A stretch of DNA of 24,026 nucleotides from JBKECA01 sp047973435 (GTDB taxonomy: Bacteria > Planctomycetota > Planctomycetia > Planctomycetales > Planctomycetaceae), in the NCBI GenBank assembly GCA_047973435.1, contig JBKECA010000427.1, forward strand, positions 1 to 24,026, read 5' to 3'. The position numbers and the translations under genes were made by a program. Below, in pieces: positions 16,078 to 22,827 of this stretch. Each line of letters begins with the position of its first letter. Position 1 is the first letter of the stretch. Under the pieces are notes generated by a model. It saw nothing but the letters and a program-made list of their open reading frames with translations, had not been told where the DNA came from and searched no databases.

Positions 16078-17519
16078 ATTCTGCTGCTCCTTCTGGTCCT
16101 CAAGACTCCGCGGCCTCGGTCGGCACACAGCCGTTGCCTGCGACTGCTTTGCCGCCTCTGTCGCGGGACGCATCCTTCTGGTGCATGACCGCGACCCAGT
16201 TTCTTGGAGCCTTCAACGACAACCTCTATAAGCAGCTGGTGCTGCTGGTTTGCCTGGACTATGTCCGCCAGCGGGGCCTCGATCATGACCCCTATCAGAT
16301 GTTTGCCCAGGGGATGTTCGCACTGGCGTTTGTGTTGCTGTCCGGGTTGGCCGGGTGGCTGTCGGATCGGTACTCGAAACGGACGATTGTCGTTTTGAGT
16401 AAAGTGGGTGAGATCGCGGTGATGGCGGCGGGGCTAGCGGTGTTCGCGGTGTTCGACTTTGGCAGTGATGCGTATCTCGTCGGGCTGATGTTCGTGCTGT
16501 TCCTGATGGGGGCTCAAAGCGCGTTTTTTGGTCCCGCCAAGTACGGAATTCTGCCAGAGATGCTGCGAGACCGTGATTTGCCGATGGCGAACGGCGTCGT
16601 GCAGATGACGACATTTCTGGCGATCATTTTTGGTACCGCGGTGTGTGGCTGGCTGAAAGCGGGTCTTGCAGAGCATCATCAGGATCTGTGGCAAGTGAGC
16701 GCGGCGTGCGTCGTAGTGGCGATCGTTGGCACACTGACCTCCTGGGGAGTGCGACGGACGAGCATCGCCTCGCCGGAATTGCGGTTTGACGTGCAGACTC
16801 TGGCCGTCAATCGTGAGACGCGAGCCGTGCTGCGACGCGATCGAACCTTGCTGGGGGTTCTTCTGGCAACCGTTTTGTTCTGGTTTCTGGGGGGCGTGAG
16901 CCTGCCGGCGGTTAATACGTTGGGCAAAGAGCAGTTCGGTCTGGGGGATGGTCCCACATCAATGCTGACGGCCTGCATTGGCTTTGGGATTGCCATTGGC
17001 TGTGTGGTTGCGGGCCTGATGTCCCGCCATCGGGTCCGCTTTGGGCTGGTGCGGCTCGGGGCCTGGGGCATGTTCTTGTCGTTTGCTGCGATCGCCTGGC
17101 TGCCGTCGTCCGGACTGATGGACCTGCCTTTGACCGCGGGAGTCACTGGGGCCGACATGGTCATTGCAAAAACGCTGCCGGCCGCTCGCACCTATGTGGC
17201 TGGAGTTCTGCTCGCGCTGATGGGGCTCTCCGCGGGAGTCTTTGCGGTGCCGCTGCAGACCTTTTTGCAGACCCGTCCGCCACGGGAGCAAAAGGGCCGC
17301 ATGATTGCGGCGATGAACTTGTGCACGTGGGTTGGAATTCTCGCTGCGGCTGGGGCCTACGGCTTCTGCTCCAAGGTCTTTACTATTCAGCACATCTCGA
17401 ATACGTTCGGCGTTCTGGCGGCGATGATTCTGCCACTGGCGCTGTTTTATCGCCCGCAGGATCAGCTGCTGACCGACATGCATTCCGCGGCGGAGTCGTC
17501 GCGACCGGACAGCCGCTGA
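16074..17519 (+). CDS. MFS transporter, lysophospholipid transporter (LplT)-like
   Basis: The 481-residue integral membrane protein begins with about 30 polar residues, followed by TQFLGAFNDNLYKQLVLL. This motif is characteristic of LplT and of the transporter half of LplT-acyltransferase fusions. A GWLSDRYSKR loop (94-103) is the usual MFS motif between helices 2 and 3. About 12 hydrophobic helices can be seen, with GAQSAFFGPAKYGILPEML also typical of this group. LplT flips lysophospholipids across the inner membrane for re-acylation. Here no acyltransferase is fused or adjacent, so the substrate is uncertain. The start is GTG 16074, overlapping the phosphodiesterase stop as GTGA. The frame extends upstream but only as a shadow of the phosphodiesterase gene. 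An isolated repeat end follows the TGA directly. Confidence 0.88.
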   Translation: MNSAAPSGPQDSAASVGTQPLPATALPPLSRDASFWCMTATQFLGAFNDNLYKQLVLLVCLDYVRQRGLDHDPYQMFAQGMFALAFVLLSGLAGWLSDRYSKRTIVVLSKVGEIAVMAAGLAVFAVFDFGSDAYLVGLMFVLFLMGAQSAFFGPAKYGILPEMLRDRDLPMANGVVQMTTFLAIIFGTAVCGWLKAGLAEHHQDLWQVSAACVVVAIVGTLTSWGVRRTSIASPELRFDVQTLAVNRETRAVLRRDRTLLGVLLATVLFWFLGGVSLPAVNTLGKEQFGLGDGPTSMLTACIGFGIAIGCVVAGLMSRHRVRFGLVRLGAWGMFLSFAAIAWLPSSGLMDLPLTAGVTGADMVIAKTLPAARTYVAGVLLALMGLSAGVFAVPLQTFLQTRPPREQKGRMIAAMNLCTWVGILAAAGAYGFCSKVFTIQHISNTFGVLAAMILPLALFYRPQDQLLTDMHSAAESSRPDSR

Positions 17520-17520
17520 C

Positions 17521-17534
17521 ACCGCACGCGGTCA
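17521..17534 (-). repeat. Isolated inverted end of the 86-bp element
   Basis: ACCGCACGCGGTCA matches the element's right end, read inverted, at all 14 positions. It starts two bases after the transporter stop codon. The rest of the element is absent. Confidence 0.6.
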
Positions 17535-17688
17535 CAGAGGATCTGTCTGGGATTTTGTTTCCGACGCAGCCGGCGTCGGCGACGAACCGATCCCTCATGG
17601 CCGCGCAGATATCGCCGCGCGACAGATTCGGCACGCTGTCGGTTTCGATCTGTTCCGGCAAGTCGAGATGCGTCAGCACTCGGACGGT

Positions 17689-17748
17689 TTGTCGCCAGCG
17701 CCTCCACCTTGTCTCGTGCGCCCCCAACTTGTCACCAGCGCCCCCATT
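17689..17748. repeat. Three imperfect 20-bp tandem repeats
   Basis: Units start TTGTC at 17689, 17709 and 17729. Each ends in GCGCC(T/C)CCA plus two bases. Units 1 and 3 are most alike (TTGTCGCCAGCGCCTCCACC against TTGTCACCAGCGCCCCCATT). The period of 20 is not a multiple of three, so this is not a protein repeat. Confidence 0.65.
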
Positions 17749-17787
17749 CGCGTGCTGACGCCGTGCGACTCGCCCAAAACAGCTCAG

Positions 17788-17806
17788 AACCGGCCGCGTG
17801 CGGTAA
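17788..17806 (+). repeat. Isolated right end of the 86-bp element, abutting copy F
   Basis: CCGCGTGCGGTA (17794-17805) is the element's right end. It runs into copy F with the same kind of joint as the C1/C2 tandem. Together with the inverted end at 17521 it brackets about 286 bases. Confidence 0.6.
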
Positions 17807-17891
17807 GATACTGCTCGCCGCAGCGAGGGAGAGCTTCAGACGTTGAAGGCCCCACGAGCAGGGCGTGTCAACATGGACTGCGTGCGGTCGA
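17807..17891 (+). repeat. 86-bp TIR element, diverged copy F
   Basis: The order ATACTGCTCGCCGCAGCGAG, CAGACGTTGAAGGCCCCACG, GTGTCAACATGGACTGCGTG, CGGTCGA follows the element along its length, with many substitutions. Read on the minus strand it supplies the last residues and the stop codon of the histidine kinase gene. Confidence 0.8.
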
Positions 17892-18626
17892 GTCGGCTGT
17901 AGCGACCGGCAGCGCGATGACAAAGCGTGTTCCCTTGCCGACCTCGCTGTCGCAGGTGACGGTCCCGCCGTGGGCTTCCACAATCTTGCGGACGGTCGGC
18001 AGCCCCAGTCCGCTTCCGGCGGGCTTTGTGGAAAAGAAGACCTGAAACAGCTTCTCGCGGGCGGCCGTCGGGATGCCTTTACCAGTGTCGATGATTTCGA
18101 GGCAGACCCGGCCCGCACGGAGGAACGTCTGAAAGACAATCTGCCCCCCCTGCGGCATGGCCTGCTGAGCGTTGAGCACCAGGTTCATGATGACTTGCCG
18201 CATCAACCGTGGGTCCATGAGAACCGCGGGCATGTCGGCTGCCAGATGGGGACTGAGCACGATTTGCTGCTGCTCCGCCTGGGGGGCATAAACTTCGATG
18301 AAGTCGGTCACCAAATCACCGAGGTCCGTCCGTTCCAACTGCAGTTCTCCCGCACGTGCGAACTGCAGGAACGCAGTCAGAATCTCTTCGAGATGCAGGC
18401 ACTCGCGACGGATGCGATCGACCTTGGTGGTCATCCGCCGCAGCTGCGGGAGCTGGCTTTCCTCGATTTCCTCCGCCAGCAGGTCCAGGTTCATCCGAAT
18501 GGTGGACAGAGGATTGCGGATCTCGTGCGCCAGCCCCCCCGCCAGCTGGGCAATCTCGGTTTCCATCTGGGCCGGCAGAGAGTCGGCCGAAGAGGGTTCG
18601 TCGCTATCGGTCAATGGACTGGACAT
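17868..18626 (-). CDS. Soluble histidine kinase without sensor domain
   Basis: The 252-residue protein is only a transmitter. It has a HisKA region with AGGLAHEIRNPLSTIRMNLD (His34 is the phosphoacceptor), the N box around NLVLNAQQAM (148-157), G1 DTGKGI (180-185), the F/G2 segment FFSTKPAGSGLGLP (197-210), and a typical GTRFVIALP end. No transmembrane helix, PAS or receiver domain precedes it, so input must come from a partner protein. I chose ATG 18626; the open frame to 18758 adds a stretch without homology features. No response regulator gene is in the window. The last codons (TARSPC) and the stop fall inside repeat copy F, so the original C-terminus was probably slightly different. This adds only a tail after the catalytic domain, which looks intact. 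Confidence 0.9.
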   Translation of the reverse strand: MSSPLTDSDEPSSADSLPAQMETEIAQLAGGLAHEIRNPLSTIRMNLDLLAEEIEESQLPQLRRMTTKVDRIRRECLHLEEILTAFLQFARAGELQLERTDLGDLVTDFIEVYAPQAEQQQIVLSPHLAADMPAVLMDPRLMRQVIMNLVLNAQQAMPQGGQIVFQTFLRAGRVCLEIIDTGKGIPTAAREKLFQVFFSTKPAGSGLGLPTVRKIVEAHGGTVTCDSEVGKGTRFVIALPVATADSTARSPC

Positions 18627-19034
18627 ACCGATGAGATTGGCAGGGGCCGCGCTGAAACGCCAGCATGCCGGCCATTCCTGTCCGTTCCGAGACACAGGCG
18701 GGGTGGGCAGAGAGAAGGAATTCCGCGCGCGGACTCCTGTAGTCCTCAGCCAGGACACTCAGCCCCCCGGCCTGACACGGCCGTAACGGTTCAGCACCGG
18801 ACGTCAGGTACGAAGTGCCTGACCTGCTGATGGCATTCCGCGTAGCGAGTGACGTCGTTCGTTCAGGGGCCTATGATTTGGCGCACGTCCATCTCGAAAC
18901 GGCGACGTCGTCGAATAAAAGGGGCTTGCGAGAACGACCGGGCGCAGTCGGCCTGAGCGGATGATCCGCCGGCGGCAGTCGGTTTCCCCTTGAGGCGAGG
19001 GACCGTTGTTGAACTTTGTTTATCGAGGATTGTC
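18627..19034. other. Divergent intergenic region, histidine kinase / isomerase
   Basis: These 408 bases should contain the promoters of two divergent genes. A 9-bp hairpin with a GAA loop lies at 18803-18823 (stem GTCAGGTAC/GTGCCTGAC with one G-T pair). AGCGAGTGA at 18844 and the bases after it weakly resemble the left half of the 86-bp element. I see no gene and no promoter that I would defend. Confidence 0.45.
18803..18823. other. Small hairpin in divergent region
   Basis: Nine paired bases (one G-T) surround a GAA loop. No T-run follows on either strand, so it is not a standard terminator. It may be an operator dyad or an RNA leader structure. Confidence 0.35.
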
Positions 19035-19844
19035 ATGCCGTTTCGCTATTCGCTCAACTCCAGCACGATTCGGCCGACGCCGATTCTGGAAAAAATTCGA
19101 ATTGCGGCCGTCGCGGGGTATGGCGCCATTGAGCTGTGGCACGACGACATCGACAAGCACGTGCAGTCCGGGGGGAGTGTGCGCGATGTGCGGCATGCGG
19201 TGGACGATCACGGTCTGGCTGTGCCGACGACGATCATGCTCAAAGGGTGGTGCGAGCCAGATGGGCCGACGTTCGAGCAGGGCTGGGAGGAGTGTCGGCG
19301 GCGGATGGAGCAGGCAGTTGCGGTCGGAGCGGTGCACTGCGTGACCGGTCCTCCGCATGGGCCTGTGGACTACGGACTGGCGGCTCAGCGCTATGGAGCA
19401 CTGCTCGACCTGGGCCTGTCGCTGGGAGTGCGGCCGGCGATGGAGTACCTGGGGTTCGCTCAGGAAGTGAATAGCATCGAGAAGGCATTTCGGATCATGC
19501 GGGAGAGCGGTCACCCCGAGGCGACGATCGTGCTCGATCCGTTTCATGACTTTCGCGGCGGAGCAGGAAGCGAAGCAATCGTCCAGCTGCGAGCGGAGCA
19601 GATTGCCGTGTGCCACTTCGACGACGCGCCAGCGACACCCGCAGCACACGAGCAGCGTGATCCGGATCGCGTGATGCCGGGGGAGGGCGTGATCCCTCTG
19701 CGGCGTTTCCTGACGCAGCTTAAGGAGATTGGCTATGACCGCTGGGTGTCTCTGGAACTGTTTCGCGAGGATCTGTGGCGGCGGGACCCGCTGGAGGTCG
19801 CGAAGCTGGGCCTGGAGAAGATGAGGGGGGTGTGTGAAAGTTGA
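19035..19844 (+). CDS. Sugar phosphate isomerase/epimerase-like TIM-barrel protein
   Basis: The 269-residue protein fits the AP-endonuclease-2 / xylose-isomerase-like TIM barrel. It begins RYSLNSSTIRPTPILEKIRI, then GYGAIELWHDD. The metal ligands of the family can be followed: Glu137 in AMEYLGF, Asp168 and His171 in VLDPFHDF, His194 in VCHFDDAP and Glu241 in VSLELFRED. The MPGEGVIPL segment before the last strand is also standard. Members isomerise or dehydrate sugars, inosose or hydroxypyruvate; the sequence alone does not tell which. It is probably cytoplasmic. ATG 19035 has GAGG about 7 bases upstream, and the barrel's first strand starts there. The longer frame from 18990 has no support. 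It is a single gene, followed after about 200 bases by the secretin-like gene. Confidence 0.88.
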   Translation: MPFRYSLNSSTIRPTPILEKIRIAAVAGYGAIELWHDDIDKHVQSGGSVRDVRHAVDDHGLAVPTTIMLKGWCEPDGPTFEQGWEECRRRMEQAVAVGAVHCVTGPPHGPVDYGLAAQRYGALLDLGLSLGVRPAMEYLGFAQEVNSIEKAFRIMRESGHPEATIVLDPFHDFRGGAGSEAIVQLRAEQIAVCHFDDAPATPAAHEQRDPDRVMPGEGVIPLRRFLTQLKEIGYDRWVSLELFREDLWRRDPLEVAKLGLEKMRGVCES

Positions 19845-20042
19845 CTGGTGGTAAACTGGCAATTTGGGAAGTATGGAAAGAGGTTGCGGATTTTTTCGAT
19901 TTTGACGCCAGTCTCGACTCCATCTGGCCGATACTCGAAGTGAGATTCCCGGTATTTCTCGCGGGGAGGCTCCAGCCTGCCTGTGGATGATGCCGGTTGG
20001 TATTCCCTGATCTCACTCACTCGGGTCCCGATCCTCGCCAGG

Positions 20043-22721
20043 ATGGCGTACCGCCCCCTCCATATCGCCTGCGGCGTGTTGATCATCGCCTTGTCGCTGA
20101 CCGCGACATTGTCGTTGACGATGACCGATTTGCGCCGTGCGGAAGCGCTGGCGGACGGGCAGGCAGCCGAAAATGTGGACGTGGAGGGCGTGCCCGCCAC
20201 GGACCTCAGTCCCGAGGCGGTTGCAAGTTCTGGCGACTCGTCGCCCTACTTCCCCGCAGCCGTTGTCTCTCGGCCGTTTCCTGGCGATAGAATGCAAACC
20301 GTGCTGGCGGATGGGCCGGCCACGGGCAATGGTCGCTTTGTCGCGATTTCGACCAATGGAGTTTCGCACCAGCCCCGACCGGGGCATCGTGGGTATGAAG
20401 AACTTCCGCCGCCCCCGGAGTCGGTGCCGCAGGTAGCAGCCATGGCCGAGGCCGCGGGTAAATCCGCGGTTCCTGCTCCCGTGGAGACGCCGGCGCCGCT
20501 GACGGATTTGGTGTCGGAGTTGTCCAAACTTCGGCAGGATCTGCAGCAGTTTGGCGAGGCGACACACGGACACACTGCGGTTCAGGCGGAGATGCACTCG
20601 CTGCGGAACGAGATTGCTGCGATGCACGAGCGGCACGAGCGGGAGCGAATCGAGTCGCTGCAACAGAGTGTGGAGCGGATCGCCCAGCGGCAGCAGGAGC
20701 TTGAAACGGAGGTGCAACGTCAGGAGGAGACGCCAGTCCCCGCACCGGCACCCGTGCCTGCTCCAGCGCCAACACCGGATGTTGCTCCGCTGGCGGTAGT
20801 GGAAGCGCGTTCCGCCATCTTCATGGAGCCAGTGCCCGGTCAGGCGGGGCGATGGTCAGTTCGGCTGACGGAAGCGGATCCGGCCGACGTGATAGGCCGG
20901 CTGAGCGAAGTGGGCGGCTGGAATCTGGTGCTGCACAGCACGGTACATCAGCCAGTCACGTTGTCGCTATCGGGAGTGACCGCCGATGAGATGTTGCAGG
21001 CCGCGGCGACGGCGCTGGATTGCGGGGTAGTGGAGGATGGCAACATTCGGATCGTGCTGCCGGTGAAACTGGCGGCGGCCCGACAGGCAGCGGCGGAACA
21101 GACGGTGGCGCGGCTGATCCGTCCGAAGTTCATGTCGGCGAATGATCTGCTGCCGCTACTTCAGCCGATGCTGACGCCGGGCATCGGGGCAGTCGCGCTC
21201 ACGCCTGCGGACGAGGGGAACGTGTCGCCGACCCGGACCCAGTCCGACGCCCTGCTGGTGGTCGACTATCAGACCGTCGTCTCCCAGGTGGAGGCGATGT
21301 TTGAGGAGATTGATCTTCCGCCCGAGCAGTTTGTCATTGAGGCGGTCATTACAACCGTGGCCTGGAGCGACCGGACGCAGCACGGTGTGGTGCCGGCGCT
21401 GGAACAGGACGGGGTCTGCTCTGCACCGATGCGTCGGGACCGGGGTAATCTGCAGTCGCGCCCGGCCCGTGTCGGTCAGTGTCAAGGCGAGGCCCGAGAC
21501 GTACTCAAGGCAATGCAGATGCTGGGAGATGTGCGAATCGAATCCAGTCCCACACTGCATGTCCTCAATCGTCAACTGGCCGAAGTGGAAGTCGGCGCGA
21601 ATGTCGCCTATCGAGAACAGGTGTCGTTTAGTCGCCGGCTGCGGATGGTGGACGAGAAGATTGATTTTCTGCCGAGCCGCACAGCGCTGTCGGTGCGACC
21701 GTTCCTGCAAGGAGATGAGACCGTGCGGCTGCAAGTGCATCCGCGGGTGACCTACGTGCATAGCGAAGGCACGACCGGCTTGCCGCGGGAACAAGTGGCC
21801 GAGCTGTCGACGGACATCACGATCCCGCTCGGCTGCACGGCGGTCATTGGCGGGCTGACGCAAACGGCCAACGAAGAGTATGTGGGAAGCAATCCGATTT
21901 CGCGGTGGTTTGGCCGCCACAGCCGCAATGTGGCAACGGCGTCGACCGGACAGCAGACGACGGAACTGGTTGTGCTGTTGACACCCCGACGCGCGAGCGA
22001 TGTGAACTCGGCTGCGGAACCAGCCATGTCGGAAATACCGAACGCCCCCCCGGCGATTTCGCCCTACGCGGTGGAAACTCCCGCCATACCGGTCAACGCG
22101 GGCCCTGAGTTGCCCGCCGTGACGCAGGAACCTCAGCCGGTCGACGCGCCGCCGCTGCTGAAACGTCTGCTCGGAAAAAGGCTGGACGCCCCGTCAGCGT
22201 CAGTGACTGCGATGTCGCGCATGGAGATGGCTTCGGCTGCGTTGCCATTCCCGGAAGTACCGCCTCCGCAAGTGGTGGCGGACGAGGCCGGCGCGCCGCG
22301 ACTGGCGTCGGAGTCCGTTCGGGTGCCGCTGGCAGCGCCGCCCGCCACGGAACCGGCTGTGGAAATGGTGACTGCGGACGTCTCGCCCGCGGCAGACGAA
22401 GCCAGTCCGGTTCTAGAGACGCTGCAGACGACTGCGGCGATCGAAGTCATTGACCCCATCCCGCCGCAGCCGGCGGCACCGCTTTCACCGGACGTGCCGC
22501 CAGCGACATTGGCCGCGATCGACCAGTACGTTGTCCCTCCTCCGCCTCCGGAAACCGTGGTGGCACCCGTTCTGGAAATGGGTCGGGAAACCTACATCCC
22601 GCCGCCGCCAACGGGCCGGGCGCGACGTCGCGCGGAGCGGGTCGAGCGTCATGAACTGCGGGATCGCCGTGAGCGCCGAGGAGCAGAGCCGAGCTACATT
22701 CCGCCGGCACCGCGACGGTAG
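20043..22721 (+). CDS. Secretin-like outer-membrane channel protein with coiled coil and Pro-rich tail
   Basis: The 892-residue protein starts with a signal or anchor helix (PLHIACGVLIIALSLTATLSL). A low-complexity linker follows, then a coiled coil at about 154-227 (LVSELSKLRQDLQQF to QRQQELETEVQRQEE) and a PAPAPVPAPAP spacer. An STN/N0-like domain is at about 270-340 (ADPADVIGRLSEVGGWNLVL), then an N1-type segment. The secretin core is at about 426-650: SPTLHVLNRQLAEVEVGANV, SVRPFLQGDETVRLQVHPRV, ITIPLGCTAVIGGLTQT, TTELVVLLTPR. The core is short, because the part between AVITTVAWSDRTQHGV and DVLKAMQML has fewer residues than usual. A 240-residue Pro/Ala-rich tail ends in an Arg-rich segment and repeats Y(I/V)xPPxP. 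Secretins form outer-membrane rings for type II/III secretion or pili; no other secretion gene is adjacent. ATG 20043 puts the helix at the N-terminus; GTG 19983 is possible. The Shine-Dalgarno site is poor. Confidence 0.83.
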   Translation: MAYRPLHIACGVLIIALSLTATLSLTMTDLRRAEALADGQAAENVDVEGVPATDLSPEAVASSGDSSPYFPAAVVSRPFPGDRMQTVLADGPATGNGRFVAISTNGVSHQPRPGHRGYEELPPPPESVPQVAAMAEAAGKSAVPAPVETPAPLTDLVSELSKLRQDLQQFGEATHGHTAVQAEMHSLRNEIAAMHERHERERIESLQQSVERIAQRQQELETEVQRQEETPVPAPAPVPAPAPTPDVAPLAVVEARSAIFMEPVPGQAGRWSVRLTEADPADVIGRLSEVGGWNLVLHSTVHQPVTLSLSGVTADEMLQAAATALDCGVVEDGNIRIVLPVKLAAARQAAAEQTVARLIRPKFMSANDLLPLLQPMLTPGIGAVALTPADEGNVSPTRTQSDALLVVDYQTVVSQVEAMFEEIDLPPEQFVIEAVITTVAWSDRTQHGVVPALEQDGVCSAPMRRDRGNLQSRPARVGQCQGEARDVLKAMQMLGDVRIESSPTLHVLNRQLAEVEVGANVAYREQVSFSRRLRMVDEKIDFLPSRTALSVRPFLQGDETVRLQVHPRVTYVHSEGTTGLPREQVAELSTDITIPLGCTAVIGGLTQTANEEYVGSNPISRWFGRHSRNVATASTGQQTTELVVLLTPRRASDVNSAAEPAMSEIPNAPPAISPYAVETPAIPVNAGPELPAVTQEPQPVDAPPLLKRLLGKRLDAPSASVTAMSRMEMASAALPFPEVPPPQVVADEAGAPRLASESVRVPLAAPPATEPAVEMVTADVSPAADEASPVLETLQTTAAIEVIDPIPPQPAAPLSPDVPPATLAAIDQYVVPPPPPETVVAPVLEMGRETYIPPPPTGRARRRAERVERHELRDRRERRGAEPSYIPPAPRR

Positions 22722-22827
22722 CCACCGCTCATCTTTGATGCGCCGTGAAACCGGACGGGACGTCGGTCGCTCTGCACTCGTCCGTTGCCTAGACTGTCGC
22801 CGTGCCAGTCTTTCTCAGGATGAGTCC

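Larger units (their letters stand above)
17520..17867. other. Convergent intergenic region bounded by element ends
   Basis: These 348 bases lie between two convergent stops. They contain an isolated inverted element end (17521-17534), about 250 bases of unassigned sequence, three 20-bp tandem repeats (17689-17748), a second element end (17788-17806) and the start of copy F. A minus-strand frame runs through the unassigned part (VLTHLDLPEQIETDSVPN and DICAAMRDRFVADAG are protein-like). It lacks a credible start and I recognise nothing, so I do not call a gene. Confidence 0.5.

Noticed and set aside
17383..17727. A 114-codon minus-strand open frame in the convergent gap
   Set aside because: Its 3' part overlaps the transporter gene, the start lies in the 20-bp tandem repeats and no ribosome binding site is seen. 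Parts look protein-like, so it may be a gene remnant, but it cannot be supported as a gene.
18837..18871. Possible left half of an element (AGCGAGTGA..TTCG)
   Set aside because: About 15 of 22 positions match and no other part of the element follows. Too weak to list as a copy.
19958..20018. Possible further element copy (CTCGCGGGG and GATCTCACTC)
   Set aside because: Two 9-10 base matches occur in the right order, but the distance between them is 51 bases instead of 24 and the ends are missing. This may be chance in GC-rich DNA.
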